The position numbers and the translations under genes were made by a program. From Bradyrhizobium sp. CB2312 (GTDB lineage Bacteria > Pseudomonadota > Alphaproteobacteria > Rhizobiales > Xanthobacteraceae), in assembly GCF_029714425.1 (NCBI RefSeq), contig NZ_CP121668.1:992001-1056000 (forward strand): 64,000 bases of DNA, in the 5' to 3' direction. The notes beneath the pieces are model-generated. The model saw only the letters and a program-made list of their open reading frames with translations, did no database searches and was not told the origin of the DNA. This document shows, piece by piece, positions 26,618-37,000 of this stretch; position 1 is the stretch's first letter, and each line of letters opens with the position of its first letter.

Positions 26618-27101
26618 TGCAAGTTGTTCGCGAAGGAGAGTTTGAATGGTCCGGAAGGCGAGGACACCTTGAACGGCCCCGGCCGTGCCGGGGAAGGCGG
26701 GCTTTAGTGAGTCCAGCCTTCTGGACGAGATGCCCTATTCCTTCAAGAGCCGGTCTGAGAGTCGGAAGGTGACGAAGCCGGAAGGATTGTTGCGGCTGCG
26801 CATGGCGGTTGTTTCACAGCGTTCCTGGCCTTCGCTCTCCAGAACACCGGCTTCGCCGCAACGGAACGCAGCACCGAAAAGAGCCGTGACACTCGAGGCG
26901 GATGGTAGCGGATTCAGCATCGGTCGATCGACCTAGCCTTGCGCGTGAAGAATCTCAATCTCGAAGAGACGGTCTTTCCTCGCCTCGCGGCGGAAGCCAA
27001 AAAAGCCCTTCGGGTGTCCACCGTGCTCAACACAACGATCACACTAGCGAAGTTGAGTTGAAGGAGCGGAGAGTTGCCTCGACAAGAGGAGGAACACTCC
27101 A
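26618..27101. other. Intergenic with hairpin, no gene recognised
   Basis: The region contains a perfect stem-loop, CCCCGGC-CGT-GCCGGGG (26677-26693), without a T-run; it may still end the epoxide hydrolase operon. Short frames beyond it have no recognisable sequence. No copy of the regulon element was found before the cupin gene. Confidence 0.5.
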
Positions 27102-27530
27102 ATGACACGGAAGCATCAGCCCGGTCAGACAGATTTCAAAGTGATCCTGCCCGAAGATATTGAATGGAAGTCATTCCCCGCATTTCCGTCCGAAGCGCGC
27201 CTCGCTGTAGTGGTCGGTCATCCGGCCGAGGCTGGTCCCTATGTTGTCAGGGTCAAGGTACCGGCCGGGACCGTCCTGATGCCGCACAAACATCCCGAGG
27301 ATCGGATCTACACGGTCATGTCGGGAGTCTTTTACATCGGGCTTGGCGAAACATTCGATGTAAATCGCGTGTCGCCCTATCCGCCGGGCAGCGTCATCGT
27401 TCTGCCTGGTGAGACCTGGCATTTCCACTGGGCCAAGTCCGGCGAATACGGCACGCAGGTAACGGCCATTGGTCCGCTCGGCCTTGAATATCGTGACCCG
27501 CAAGACGATCCGCGCCATCGGCACGAGTGA
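27102..27530 (+). CDS. Cupin domain protein
   Basis: The 142-residue single-domain cupin has motif 1 in GTVLMPHKHPEDRIYTVMSG (metal ligands His, His, and a Glu/Asp region) and motif 2 in PPGSVIVLPGETWHFHWAK. Small cupins of this kind bind a metal and act as dioxygenases, isomerases or sensors; the reaction here is unknown. A GAGGAGG ribosome site precedes the ATG. It is convergent with the response regulator gene. Confidence 0.85.
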   Translation: MTRKHQPGQTDFKVILPEDIEWKSFPAFPSEARLAVVVGHPAEAGPYVVRVKVPAGTVLMPHKHPEDRIYTVMSGVFYIGLGETFDVNRVSPYPPGSVIVLPGETWHFHWAKSGEYGTQVTAIGPLGLEYRDPQDDPRHRHE

Positions 27531-27585
27531 TTTGGTGAGGGCACTGCAGCCCTCAGTGTCGGCCTGACGCGCGCGCGACCGTTTG

Positions 27586-28227
27586 TTACTTGCCCGGCTT
27601 CTCAGGCTTCGTTTTGAGCGCGTCGGCCATCCGTACAAGCTCAGCCAACGTTCGCGCTCCCATTTTGTGCATGGCCGCTCCCCGATGGATCTTCACGGTG
27701 ATCTCGCTGATGCCTAGGTCTCCGGCCACCTGCTTGTTCATTTTGCCTGCAGTGACAAGCAACATCACTTCCTGTTCGCGCGGCGATAGGCTGTCGAAAC
27801 GTTCCTTCAGCTTTGAACCGACACTTTCGACGATCCGGCGTTGTCGATCGCGCTCGATCGCAGCCAAGACAGCATCGAGCATGTCCTGGTCGCGAAACGG
27901 CTTGGGAAGAAAGTCGACAGCGCCATGTTTCATGGCATGCACTGACATTGGGATGTCACCGTATCCGGTCATCATCACAACCGGAATTCCAACGCCGCTC
28001 CGGATCAAGCGGGTTTGGAACTCGAGGCCATTCATGTCTGGAAGCCTGACATCGAGGACGATGCAGCCAGGTCGGTCAGAAAGATTCGCCGATAGAAACT
28101 CTTTTGCTGTAGCGTAGGTCTGCGTCTGGAGCCCGACCGAGTCGAACAGCCCCTCCAACGCCCCACGCATTGAAGCGTCGTCGTCAACGACGTGCACAAC
28201 GGGCGTCACGTTGGTTGCGGCTTGCAT
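27586..28227 (-). CDS. FixJ-family response regulator
   Basis: The 213-residue protein has a receiver domain (VVHVVDDDASMRGALEGLF, phospho-acceptor Asp59 in IVLDVRLPDMNG, Lys in FLPKPFRDQ) and a LuxR-type DNA-binding domain (LSPREQEVMLLVTAGKMNKQ, then LGISEITVKIHRG). This is the FixJ/NarL layout. It activates transcription when phosphorylated, probably by the histidine kinase encoded just upstream. LuxR-type activators commonly bind overlapping the -35 region, so this protein is a candidate reader of the repeated element. The start at 28227 was chosen because the receiver domain begins a few residues later; the frame extends to 28290. Confidence 0.88.
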   Translation of the reverse strand: MQAATNVTPVVHVVDDDASMRGALEGLFDSVGLQTQTYATAKEFLSANLSDRPGCIVLDVRLPDMNGLEFQTRLIRSGVGIPVVMMTGYGDIPMSVHAMKHGAVDFLPKPFRDQDMLDAVLAAIERDRQRRIVESVGSKLKERFDSLSPREQEVMLLVTAGKMNKQVAGDLGISEITVKIHRGAAMHKMGARTLAELVRMADALKTKPEKPGK

Positions 28228-28355
28228 CCGTTTACTTTGACCCGATTTTTGCAGTCTTGATAGCACAACCGGGAACGAAGCCGGGATCACACCTTTGTAT
28301 AGGTTGTCGCTCGCCGCACCGCCTTGCTTGCGAAAAGCGCAATTCCAACCATGCT

Positions 28356-29102
28356 TTAGCGGGCGCCTGGTGGCACGGCCGGAGCGTATATCGAAAACAG
28401 CGAGCCTCTGCCTTCGATCGACCGGACTTCGATGCGGTGACCCAGAACCTCGAGCGCGCGGCGGACGATCGACAGTCCGATGCCCAAACCGTTGCCGCGT
28501 CCGGGCGCAAGGCGCGTAAATGGCTCGAAAATCCGGGGTAATTGGTGCTCCGGAATGCCGATCCCCGTGTCGTAGACGTCGATCCTGATTTCAGGTCCTC
28601 TGCGACGGCATCCAATCAAAATGCGTCCGCCCGGCTCCGTGTATCGGATCGCATTGGTCAATAGATTGCGCAGGACGCAACCGAGTAACACCGGATTGCT
28701 GGCGACATCGATGTTTCCCGCAACAGCCCGAAGATCGATGCCCCTTTGAATGGCTGCGTCTTCCTGTTCGTATCGCAGCTGCCAAAACAGCGGTCCAAGT
28801 CCGACCGGGCCAACCTCTAGCGCGTTCTCACGTTCCGCCAGGTAAAACGCGTCGACCAGGCAATTGAGTTGCTCGGTCAGCTTTGTGGCGGCTCGTTCTC
28901 CCCGATCCAGCCAGGCCTGCTGCGGCATTTGTTCGAAGCGAGAGCGCAGCAGAGCATAGGTACTCTGGATAACCTGAAGAGAGTCGCGAAGATCGTGCCC
29001 CAAGATCCCGATGATGGTGGTTTGGAACTCCTGCGCGATGAGACCCCTAGCGTTCCGATCCAGCCGATTCGGTGTTGCTACGAAGCTTTCGATCGTTCTC
29101 AT
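28356..29102 (-). CDS. Sensor histidine kinase, soluble
   Basis: The 248-residue kinase has no membrane segment and almost no sensory region. Phospho-acceptor His36 lies in ILGHDLRDSLQVIQ, the N box in RNLLTNAIRYT, and nucleotide-binding boxes in VYDTGIGIPEHQLPRIF and GNGLGIGLSIVRRAL. It probably senses through a partner protein or acts as a phosphotransfer hub. It lies 128 bases upstream of the FixJ-type gene in the same direction, so the two are probably a cognate pair. Confidence 0.87.
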   Translation of the reverse strand: MRTIESFVATPNRLDRNARGLIAQEFQTTIIGILGHDLRDSLQVIQSTYALLRSRFEQMPQQAWLDRGERAATKLTEQLNCLVDAFYLAERENALEVGPVGLGPLFWQLRYEQEDAAIQRGIDLRAVAGNIDVASNPVLLGCVLRNLLTNAIRYTEPGGRILIGCRRRGPEIRIDVYDTGIGIPEHQLPRIFEPFTRLAPGRGNGLGIGLSIVRRALEVLGHRIEVRSIEGRGSLFSIYAPAVPPGAR

Positions 29103-29567
29103 GATTTCCCCTTATGCGCGTTCGACAACATCGCAAGATCAGAGGATCAGAAGAGGCGCGTCGGCGGATTCTTGCTATTCTACGTTCCGGTATCTCCGAT
29201 CAGCTCATCGTATGATTTCGATGGCACCGTAATGGCTGAGCAGAGAGCCGGCGAATAATTGGGTAGCGTGGTTCAAAACGTCGCACAGATCGCCCTGGAG
29301 AGGACTCCGCCTGTCCTAGAAGCCGTCGGCGCCTGTTTATCTCTGCTGTCGGCTGCATTCGATCAAAATTGTATTGGATATTCAATTATTTATTAGATCC
29401 GACCATGCGCCGATACCGGTTCAAACATGACTACAATCTTCCCGAGCGCGTCCGTCCCACTCGCAATTACAAGGTGTATATAACACTGTTGTATAATTTC
29501 TGAGCATTACCGTGCGTGCGAATCTTGGGTTCCCCGTTTCAACTGCAATTCGGGGTAAGGATGCTTT
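29103..29567. other. Divergent intergenic region, AT-rich, possible promoter
   Basis: The region between the histidine kinase and the single-domain regulator is unusually AT-rich around 29366-29395. At 29479-29495 a near-palindrome, TATAACACTGTTGTATA, overlaps a TATAAT box (29492-29497), a plausible promoter for the response regulator at 29568. No gene was recognised. Confidence 0.4.
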
Positions 29568-29936
29568 GTGCCAAGAAATCTCGAAATCGCAGTCATCGAT
29601 GACGACGATTCCTTCCGGGTAGCTCTCGTGGAATCGTTGTTGTCGCTCGGCTATGAGGCCAGCGGATACGCCTCCGCCGAGGATTATCTCCATGCCATCG
29701 AGGACAGATCATTTGATTGCGTCGTTACGGACGTCCATATGCCCGGCATGAGTGGTCTCGACCTGATGAGGTGGTTGACCTCCCGGGGGGCAGCGACCCC
29801 TGCTGTGCTGATCACCGCTCGTTCGGACCCCAATCTTGAGGCGAAGGCCGCCGCCGTCAACGCGGTAGGCCTGCTCATAAAGCCGTTCGAGATGACCGAC
29901 TTGATCGATTACATCGAAGGGGCCGTGAAGGCCTGA
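29568..29936 (+). CDS. Single-domain response regulator (CheY/FixJ-receiver-like)
   Basis: The 122-residue protein is a receiver domain alone: acidic pocket VIDDDDSF, phospho-acceptor Asp55 in CVVTDVHMPGMSG, Thr/Ser in VLITARSD and Lys in LLIKPFE. It lacks an output domain and so acts through protein contacts, for example as a phosphate sink or relay for the giant hybrid kinases or the nearby kinase. The start is GTG at 29568 with AAGGA upstream; an ATG at 29561 is out of frame. Confidence 0.87.
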   Translation: MPRNLEIAVIDDDDSFRVALVESLLSLGYEASGYASAEDYLHAIEDRSFDCVVTDVHMPGMSGLDLMRWLTSRGAATPAVLITARSDPNLEAKAAAVNAVGLLIKPFEMTDLIDYIEGAVKA

Positions 29937-29956
29937 GCCGTCGAGTCCGCCGGGCC

Positions 29957-29998
29957 TAACCTCAACGTATGGGACCGGCAAGACCTGCGTTGAATGGA
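29957..29998 (+). promoter_or_regulatory. Candidate regulon promoter upstream of catalase-family gene
   Basis: TAACCTCAACGTATGG (29957-29972) is a diverged copy; its reverse complement CCATACGTTGAGGTTA is close to the copy at 14844. It is followed after 17 bases by TTGAATGGA (29990-29998), a good match to the TTGTATGGC-like box, and ends 94 bases before the start codon. Confidence 0.5.
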
Positions 29999-30066
29999 GC
30001 CGCGAAGTTTCTCGCATTACGCCTCTAGTCGAAGAGACAGATGGCCAACACCGGCGAGAGGCTCGG

Positions 30067-31194
30067 ATGAATGCACCTACCACTTTCCAGGGAAACCAGA
30101 TTGGAACGCCAGTTCGCTACGACCCGTCCGTTGAGCGTGTGGATGCGGGCGAAGTAGAGGCAATCAAAGGCCTGATCGCAACGATGCGATATGTTAACGA
30201 AAAGACGTTCGACGATAGTGGACATGCTATTCGATCTGTTCACGCCAAGAGTCATGGAATTCTTGAAGGATACTTTGAGGTAGACGCCAATCTTCCGCCG
30301 GAACTTGCTCAGGGATTATTTGCGCAACCGGGACGCTACCCCGCGGTACTGCGGCTGTCGACGGTGCCTGGGGACATCTTGGACGACAGTGTCTCAACGC
30401 CTCGCGGACTTTCGGTAAAAATCATCGGTGTAAAAGGGGAACGGCTCAGCGGATCGGAAAGTGACGTCACGCAGGACTTTCTGCTGGTCAATGGGCCGGC
30501 CTTCGGAGCGCCCACACCAAAGAAGTTTCTTCCGGTCATAACGCTGCTGTCGAAAACCACCGACCGGGTGCAAGGGCTCAAGAAGGCGTTGTCGCTGGTG
30601 ATGCGCCAAGTGCAGCGAGTACTTGTGGCGGCTACCGGCCGTCCGAACCTGACGGTCGCAACTCTCGGAGGACAGCCCGAAACTCACATTCTGGGAGAAA
30701 CATTTTACAACCAGGCACCTATTCGTTTCGGTGACTTCATCGCGAAAATCTCGGTTGCTCCGATCTCGCCCGAAATGGTTGACCTCAAGGACGCTCCGTT
30801 GAACCTGAACGGAGCTCCGAACGGGCTTCGAGAAGCTGTAGTCGAGTTCTTCAGGAAAAGCGGAGGGGTGTGGGAGGTCCGTGCGCAATTATGCACGGAT
30901 CTGGAGCTCATGCCGATCGAGAACGCCGCCGCCGTTTGGCCGGAGGAAGCAAGTCCATACAGGCGGATCGGTCGCATCGAGGTTCCCCCTCAAACGGGCT
31001 GGAGCGAAGCAAGGTCATTCGCCGTCGATGACGGGATGCAATTTTCACCCTGGCACGGACTTGCGGCACACCGCCCGCTGGGTGGTATTATGCGAGCCCG
31101 GAAGGAAGTTTACGAGATGGCCAAGAAATTTCGCTCGGAACGCAACGGCCGTATCATCGAGGAGCCACGGGAAAAGCCCAATTTCGTCGACTAA
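30067..31194 (+). CDS. Catalase-family (SrpA/catalase-like) protein
   Basis: The 375-residue protein is related to the haem-binding catalase fold. It has the RSVHAKSHGILEGYFEV segment with the distal-His region, LRLSTVPGDILDDSVSTPRGLSVKI, QDFLLVNGPAF, and near the C-terminus FSPWHGLAAHRPLGGIMRARKEVYE. These features match the short catalase-like proteins (srpA group) found in many soil bacteria, which may have peroxidase rather than catalase activity. GAGAGG precedes the ATG. The upstream element at 29957 suggests stress-linked control with the other regulon genes. Confidence 0.85.
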   Translation: MNAPTTFQGNQIGTPVRYDPSVERVDAGEVEAIKGLIATMRYVNEKTFDDSGHAIRSVHAKSHGILEGYFEVDANLPPELAQGLFAQPGRYPAVLRLSTVPGDILDDSVSTPRGLSVKIIGVKGERLSGSESDVTQDFLLVNGPAFGAPTPKKFLPVITLLSKTTDRVQGLKKALSLVMRQVQRVLVAATGRPNLTVATLGGQPETHILGETFYNQAPIRFGDFIAKISVAPISPEMVDLKDAPLNLNGAPNGLREAVVEFFRKSGGVWEVRAQLCTDLELMPIENAAAVWPEEASPYRRIGRIEVPPQTGWSEARSFAVDDGMQFSPWHGLAAHRPLGGIMRARKEVYEMAKKFRSERNGRIIEEPREKPNFVD

Positions 31195-31238
31195 GTCACG
31201 CACTCATAAGTCGAGGCGGCTTGGATCACGCGCGCTCA

Positions 31239-31278
31239 ATGTCCGCTATGCTTCTGACAGCGGTGCGAAAGCGGACAT
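31239..31278. repeat. Inverted repeat of a rhizobial intergenic type
   Basis: ATGTCCGCT (31239-31247) and AGCGGACAT (31270-31278) form a perfect 9-bp inverted repeat around 22 bases. Such AGCGGACAT pairs are common in Bradyrhizobium-type intergenic DNA and often give spurious short gene calls. The role is unknown. Confidence 0.5.
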
Positions 31279-31407
31279 CGCCGTAGGTTCGTGTGGGCCA
31301 GCAAGAGACATGGAGGGAAGCCGACAATAGTGGACGGCCGAGAGTGAACGTTCCAATTTGTTTGGGCGAGCATGCCCCAATCAGGGCGACGTTGTTGGGT
31401 GGCCGAT

Positions 31408-31700
31408 ATGACTATTCAGATCGAACCCCAGCACGCGATCTCGCCAAGTGAGATCGAGGAAATTGAAGACCGTCTGCATGAGCACAACAGTTATGTAACC
31501 GGGTGCCATGATGGACGAGCCTTAGGCTTTGTCATCCGCGACCGTTGGGACGGATGATCGGCGTCACGGCCGGCTATACGTGGGCAGGCAGTGCTGAACT
31601 GAAGCAGATGTGGATCGATGAAGCGTACCGGGGACGCGGTACGAGCGCGAATTACGCAACGCTTTTCCTTGAAAATATTTGCGCCAGTTACTGTCGGGAG
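31408..31700 (+). pseudogene. Frameshifted, truncated GNAT acetyltransferase
   Basis: MTIQIEPQHAISPSEIEEIE to GFVIRDRWDG in one frame continues as RMIGVTAGYTWAGSAELKQM and WIDEAYRGRGT in the next, crossing a frameshift near 31550. The second part contains the acetyl-CoA-binding RGRG-type loop of GNAT enzymes (WVDEAYRGRG in relatives). After it the similarity ends early, so the last third is lost. No active enzyme is expected. Confidence 0.7.
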
Positions 31701-32204
31701 ATCGCTGAATTCCTCCGAGCCCTCCGCATACCGGACGACCCGTTGAAAATGCAGCGGTCGGCTTGGTTCGGCGTGGCTCTCCATGACTAATTTTGTTAGT
31801 CCGTGGTCGAGGTAGCCGGTAGTCATTGAGCCTCTCCGTTAGCCCCGGGCTCGGCTCGTTCGGGCAATGGGCTGAAAGCCTTGAAACGTTTACCATCCCC
31901 GATTAGGGAGCAAGCAGCAGGTCGCATCTACCAAGCGTAAAGGTGGACCAAAGGCGGACAGCCATCAATCTCCCGCGTGACCACAGTCGCGGTGCAGACT
32001 TCGTCATGGGGTCAAAGGCAGCGGTGAGTACGGTTCTGATATTCGTCCGGTCAATACTTGACGGCTGACCTTTGGCAGTCTCCGGCCATTGATCGGGCCC
32101 TAAGAGATCGATTTGCGCCTAGACACAGGTTACCGCGCACGAATAAAATGCTTCATGTTTAGCAATAAGCTGGCTGTGAACATTTGTAGGGCTGGAGAGA
32201 TTGC
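31701..32204. other. Intergenic, no gene recognised
   Basis: About 500 bases lie between the GNAT relic and the binding-protein gene. No coding signal, terminator or copy of the regulon element was identified. Confidence 0.4.
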
Positions 32205-33806
32205 ATGTTCCGAAGTTCGCGGGGGAGACGTCCCGCCTTAGCAGCTACTCTTGCGGCGTTTGCACTGTTGTTTCCCTCACAACACGCCATAGCCGCAGGC
32301 AAGACCATCACCGCGGTGATGCATTCGGACCTCCGCATCATCGATCCGATCATGACCACCGCCTACATCACGCGTGATCACGGCTACATGGTTTACGATA
32401 CGCTGATTGCGACAGACGCCAACTTCAAAATCCAGCCGCAGATGGCGGACTGGAAGATCTCCGACGACAAGCTCACCTACACCTTCACGCTACGCGAGGG
32501 TTTGAAGTGGCACGACGGAACGCCGGTCACCGCCGAGGACTGCGTCGCCTCTGTCAAGCGCTGGGCCGCGGTCGATGGCATGGGCCAGAAGCTCCTGGAC
32601 TTCACCGCCAGCATCGAGGCGACGGACGCCAAGACCATCACGCTGAAGCTGAAGGAGCCGTACGGCCTCGTCCTCGAATCGATCGGCAAGCCGTCCTCGC
32701 GCGTCGCGTTCATGATGCCGAAGCGTCTGGCCGAGACGCCGCCGGACAAGCAGATCCCTGAGCAGATCGGTTCCGGCCCCTTCAAGTTCGTGCAGGGCGA
32801 ATTCCAGCCGGGCGTGAAGGCGGTCTATGTCAAGAATACCGACTACGTGCCGCGCAAGGAGCCGGCCAGCTGGACCAGTGGCGGCAAGGTGGTGAAAGTC
32901 GACCGCGTCGAGTGGATCACTATGCCGGATGCGCAGACTGCGATGAACGCGCTACAGGCGGGCGATATCGATTTCATGGAAAACCCGACGTTCGAGATGC
33001 TGCCTACCCTCGAGAGCAACAAGGATCTCAAGGTCGAGACGCTGAACAAGTTCGGCTTCCAGGTGTTCGGCCGGATGAACTTCCTCTACCCGCCCTTCGA
33101 CAACGTCAAGGTGCGCCGCGCGGCGCTGCTGGCAATCAACCAGAAGGACGTGCTTGATGCTCTGATCGGCAATCCCAAGTACTATAAGACCTGCGTGGCC
33201 TTGTTCATCTGCGACACTCCATTCGCAACCGATATCGGTGGCGAGACGTTGCTGAAAGGAGGCGATATGACCGCAGCCAGGAAGGCGCTCGCCGAGTCCG
33301 GCTATGACGGTACGCCAGTCGTCATCCCTGCGCCTATCGATGTCCTTTTGGTGAAGGCACAGCCCATCGTCGTAGCCCAGCAATTGCGAGAGGCCGGCTT
33401 CAAGGTCGACCTCCAGGCGACCGACTGGCAGACCGTTGTTAGCAGGCGCGCCAGTCAGAAGCCGCCGAAGGATAGCGGCTGGAACATGATCTTCACCAAC
33501 TGGGCAAGCGCCGACGTGTCGAACCCGATTGCCAATCTCACGATCGGTGGTCAAGGCAGGAAAGGTGGCTGGTTCGGTTGGGCTGAAGATCCCAAGATCG
33601 AGCAGTTGAAAGACGAGTTCGTGCATGCTCCGTCGCTAGGCGCGCAGAAGAAGGTCGCGGTCGAGATCCAGCGGGAAGCGTACGATCAAGTGCTCTACAT
33701 CCCGCTCGGTCAATATCAGGCGCCGAGCGCGTGGCGGAAGTCTCTAACCGGTGTGCTCGACGGTCCGGCGACGCCGATCTTCTGGAATATCGACAAGTCG
33801 GAGTAG
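32205..33806 (+). CDS. ABC transporter solute-binding protein, family 5 (peptide/nickel type)
   Basis: The 533-residue periplasmic binding protein has a signal peptide (ALFALLFPSQHAIAA, after a basic start). Domain signs are MVYDTLIATDANFKIQPQMA, YTFTLREGLKWHDGTPVTAEDC and IGSGPFKFVQGE, the family 5 pattern for oligopeptide-, dipeptide- or nickel-type ligands. No permease or ATPase genes are next to it. It stands 204 bases upstream of the first giant hybrid kinase in the same direction, so it may feed a signal to that kinase or serve a transporter encoded elsewhere. GGAGAG precedes the ATG. Confidence 0.9.
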   Translation: MFRSSRGRRPALAATLAAFALLFPSQHAIAAGKTITAVMHSDLRIIDPIMTTAYITRDHGYMVYDTLIATDANFKIQPQMADWKISDDKLTYTFTLREGLKWHDGTPVTAEDCVASVKRWAAVDGMGQKLLDFTASIEATDAKTITLKLKEPYGLVLESIGKPSSRVAFMMPKRLAETPPDKQIPEQIGSGPFKFVQGEFQPGVKAVYVKNTDYVPRKEPASWTSGGKVVKVDRVEWITMPDAQTAMNALQAGDIDFMENPTFEMLPTLESNKDLKVETLNKFGFQVFGRMNFLYPPFDNVKVRRAALLAINQKDVLDALIGNPKYYKTCVALFICDTPFATDIGGETLLKGGDMTAARKALAESGYDGTPVVIPAPIDVLLVKAQPIVVAQQLREAGFKVDLQATDWQTVVSRRASQKPPKDSGWNMIFTNWASADVSNPIANLTIGGQGRKGGWFGWAEDPKIEQLKDEFVHAPSLGAQKKVAVEIQREAYDQVLYIPLGQYQAPSAWRKSLTGVLDGPATPIFWNIDKSE

Positions 33807-34010
33807 AGAACAGCTGAGCCTCGGTCGTCGACGGAATGGCAACCCAACGCTCGATCAATTACGGGTCTCTACGGACGCGCTCGTCGTCGCGGCAGAAAGC
33901 GGCATTGGGGGCGGCGAGGGTGAATCTCCGGCGCGCCGGCCGCGCGCGGCGCAATCGGGCAAGCCATCCCAGATAACCTGGATCGAGATCAGGCCGTAGG
34001 AGTTGCTTCC

Positions 34011-37000
34011 GTGTCAGGAGACGGCAAGGCAGAAAGCACGGGTATCGTGCCGACGTTGGTGTCGCAGGGCCGCGACTCGCTTTTGCGCAGGATCAGACGT
34101 CAAGGCGCTAATGCACGCACACCGATCAACGTGCTCTCCGTCTCCGAGCGCGCATCGGCCAAGAGGCTCATTCACGAATACGAGTTGGCTCAACATCTCG
34201 ACCGTGCCTGGGCGCTTCACCCGCTGGAACTTGCGCATGAAAATGGCCAGTCGACGCTGATACTTGAAGATCCCGGAGGCGAGTTGCTTAGCCATCTGCT
34301 GGATGGTCCGATGGACGTCGGGACGTTCCTTGGCTTCGCGATTTCCATCACGGTAGCTGTTAGTAGGATGCATCAACACGGTCTGGTCCACAAAGACCTG
34401 AAGCCCGCCAATATTCTTCTCGACCCCATTACGAAGCGGGCCTGGCTGACGGGTTTCGGCATCGCCTCGCGGCTGCCGCGCGAACGTCAGGTGCCCGCCC
34501 CCCCCGAGTTCATCGCGGGAACGTTGGCTTACATGGCGCCGGAGCAGACCGGACGAATGAACCGGTCAATCGATTCACGCACCGACCTGTACGCGCTCGG
34601 AGTGACCTTCTACCAAATGCTGACGGGAGGCCTACCTTTTGACGCCGTCGACGCGATGGAGTGGATTCATTGTCATGTCGCGCGACAACCGACCTCGCCG
34701 ACCAGTCTTGTACCGACCGTGCCGCTGGCGATATCCGCAATCGTCGTCAAGTTGCTGGCGAAAGCGGCGGAGGATCGCTACCAGACCGCCATTGGTCTGG
34801 AGCACGACCTTCGCCGATGCCTGATGAATTGGCAGACTGGCCAGCGCGTTGATTCATTCGTTCTCGGCGAGCTAGATGTTCCGAGCAGGCTGCTGCTTCC
34901 GGAAAAGCTGTACGGACGTGAGCATGACATCAATACTCTGCTTGCCGCGTTCGACGGCGTATTGACAAATGGCATGCCAGAATTGGTATTGGTCTCTGGT
35001 TATTCCGGAATCGGCAAATCTGCAGTCGTAAATGAGCTGCACAAGGTTCTCGCTCCGCCGCGAGGACTATTTGCCTCGGGGAAATTCGACCAATACAAAC
35101 GTGACATACCCTATGCGACCCTGGCGCAGGCTTTCCAGAGCATTCTTCGCCAGCTTCTTGGTGAGGATGAAGCGGAGCTGAGCAGATGGCGCGACAAGCT
35201 CATCCGGGCGATCGAGCCGAACGGCTTGCTGATCGCAGACCTCATCCCGGAGCTGAAGCTCATCATCGGGCCGCAGCCAGCGGTTTCGGAGCTTCCGCCT
35301 CAAGACGCAAAATCCCGTTTCCACATGGTTTTCCGGCGGTTCATCGCGGCGTTCGCGCGACCCGAACATCCTCTGGTGTTGTTCCTCGACGACTTGCAAT
35401 GGGTTGACGTTGCCACGCTCGACCTGATCGAGAACCTGCTGACGCAGCAGGGCGTGTCTCACTTACTGCTTATTGGCGCCTATCGTGACAACGAGGTAGG
35501 CCCCGAGCACCCATTGATGGGAAAGATCGAGATAATCGCCGAAAGCAGGGCGAATATGCGGCACATCAGCCTGGCTGCCCTGGATAGCGATGATCTGACG
35601 CGGCTAGTGACTGACTCGTTGCGCTGCGAACCTCAGAGTGCCGCGCCGCTGGCCCGATTAATTTTTAACAAGACGGCCGGAAATCCATTCTTTGCGATTC
35701 AGTTCATTTCGGCACTGGTTGACGAGGGGCTGCTCGTTCTCGACTACGCCCGGGCGAGATGGTGCTGGGACCTTACGCGCATCGAGGCTAAGGGATACAC
35801 GGACAACGTCGCGAACCTCGTGGTCGGTCGGTTAAATCGCCTTCCGGTCGAAACCCGGCAGGCGCTGCAGGAGCTCGCTTGCCTCGGCAACAGCGCTCAG
35901 GTGACGCTGCTCGTGATCATTCATGGGGGTTCGGAGAAAACGGTTCACGAAGATTTATGGGATGCACGACATGACGAGTTCGTCATTCGTTCGGAGGACT
36001 CCTACAGGTTCGCGCATGACCGCGTCCAGGAAGCCGCGTACTCCCTGATTTCAAAAGATCGGCGCGCCGAGACACATCTGAGAATAGGGCGTTTGCTCAC
36101 AAGCCGCTTGCGACCTGCGGCGCGAGACGAGGTGATTTTCAATATCGTCGCTCAATTCGACGCGGGCTCCGAATTGATCACGTCACGCGACGAGCGCGAG
36201 CTGGTGGCCGAGCTGAACCTCATCGCCGGAAAACGCGCCAAGGCATCTGCGGCTCATGCTTCAGCGCTGAAATATCTGGTTGCTGGCGCAATGCTGCTGG
36301 CCGATGATCGCTGGGAGCGACGCCACTCTCTGGCCTTCGAGCTGGAAATGCATCAGGCCGAATGCGAGTTCTTGACTGGAATTTACGACGCTGCGCATCA
36401 GCGGCTGACCATGTTGTCATCCCGTGCCGTAACTCCGTTGCAGCAGTCCGCGGTGGCATGCCTGTGCGTGGACCTGTATGTCATGCACTACCAGACGGAC
36501 CTCGCGATCGCGGCCTATCTTCGCTACCTTGCCCAACAAGGCATCAAATGGTCGGCTCACCCGACGGACGAGGAAGTACGGCGCGAATATGAGGAGGTTT
36601 ATCGACGGCTCGGAGATCGTATCATCGAGGACATGGCAGAGCTGCCTTTGATGACCGACCCAGTCGCCTTAGCTACGATCGATGTTCTGGCCAAGGTCAT
36701 AGCACTTACCGGAATGTTGACCGACGGCGTCAATATTCGCGGCATGATCGTTGGTCGGATGACAAACCTCAGCCTGCAATACGGTAATAGTGACGGTTCC
36801 TGCCTCGCTTACGTCTTGTTCGGTTTGATGGCGAGAACGCTTTTCGGCAACCTAGAGGATGGAAGCAGATTCGCTCGACTGGGATTCGAACTCGTCGAGA
36901 AGCGGAATCTGAAGCGCTTTCAAGGACGCACCTATCGGATCTTTGCAGAAGACGTCTCGCTGTGGACAGAGCATATCGGAATTGGCTGCGATCTCTTGAG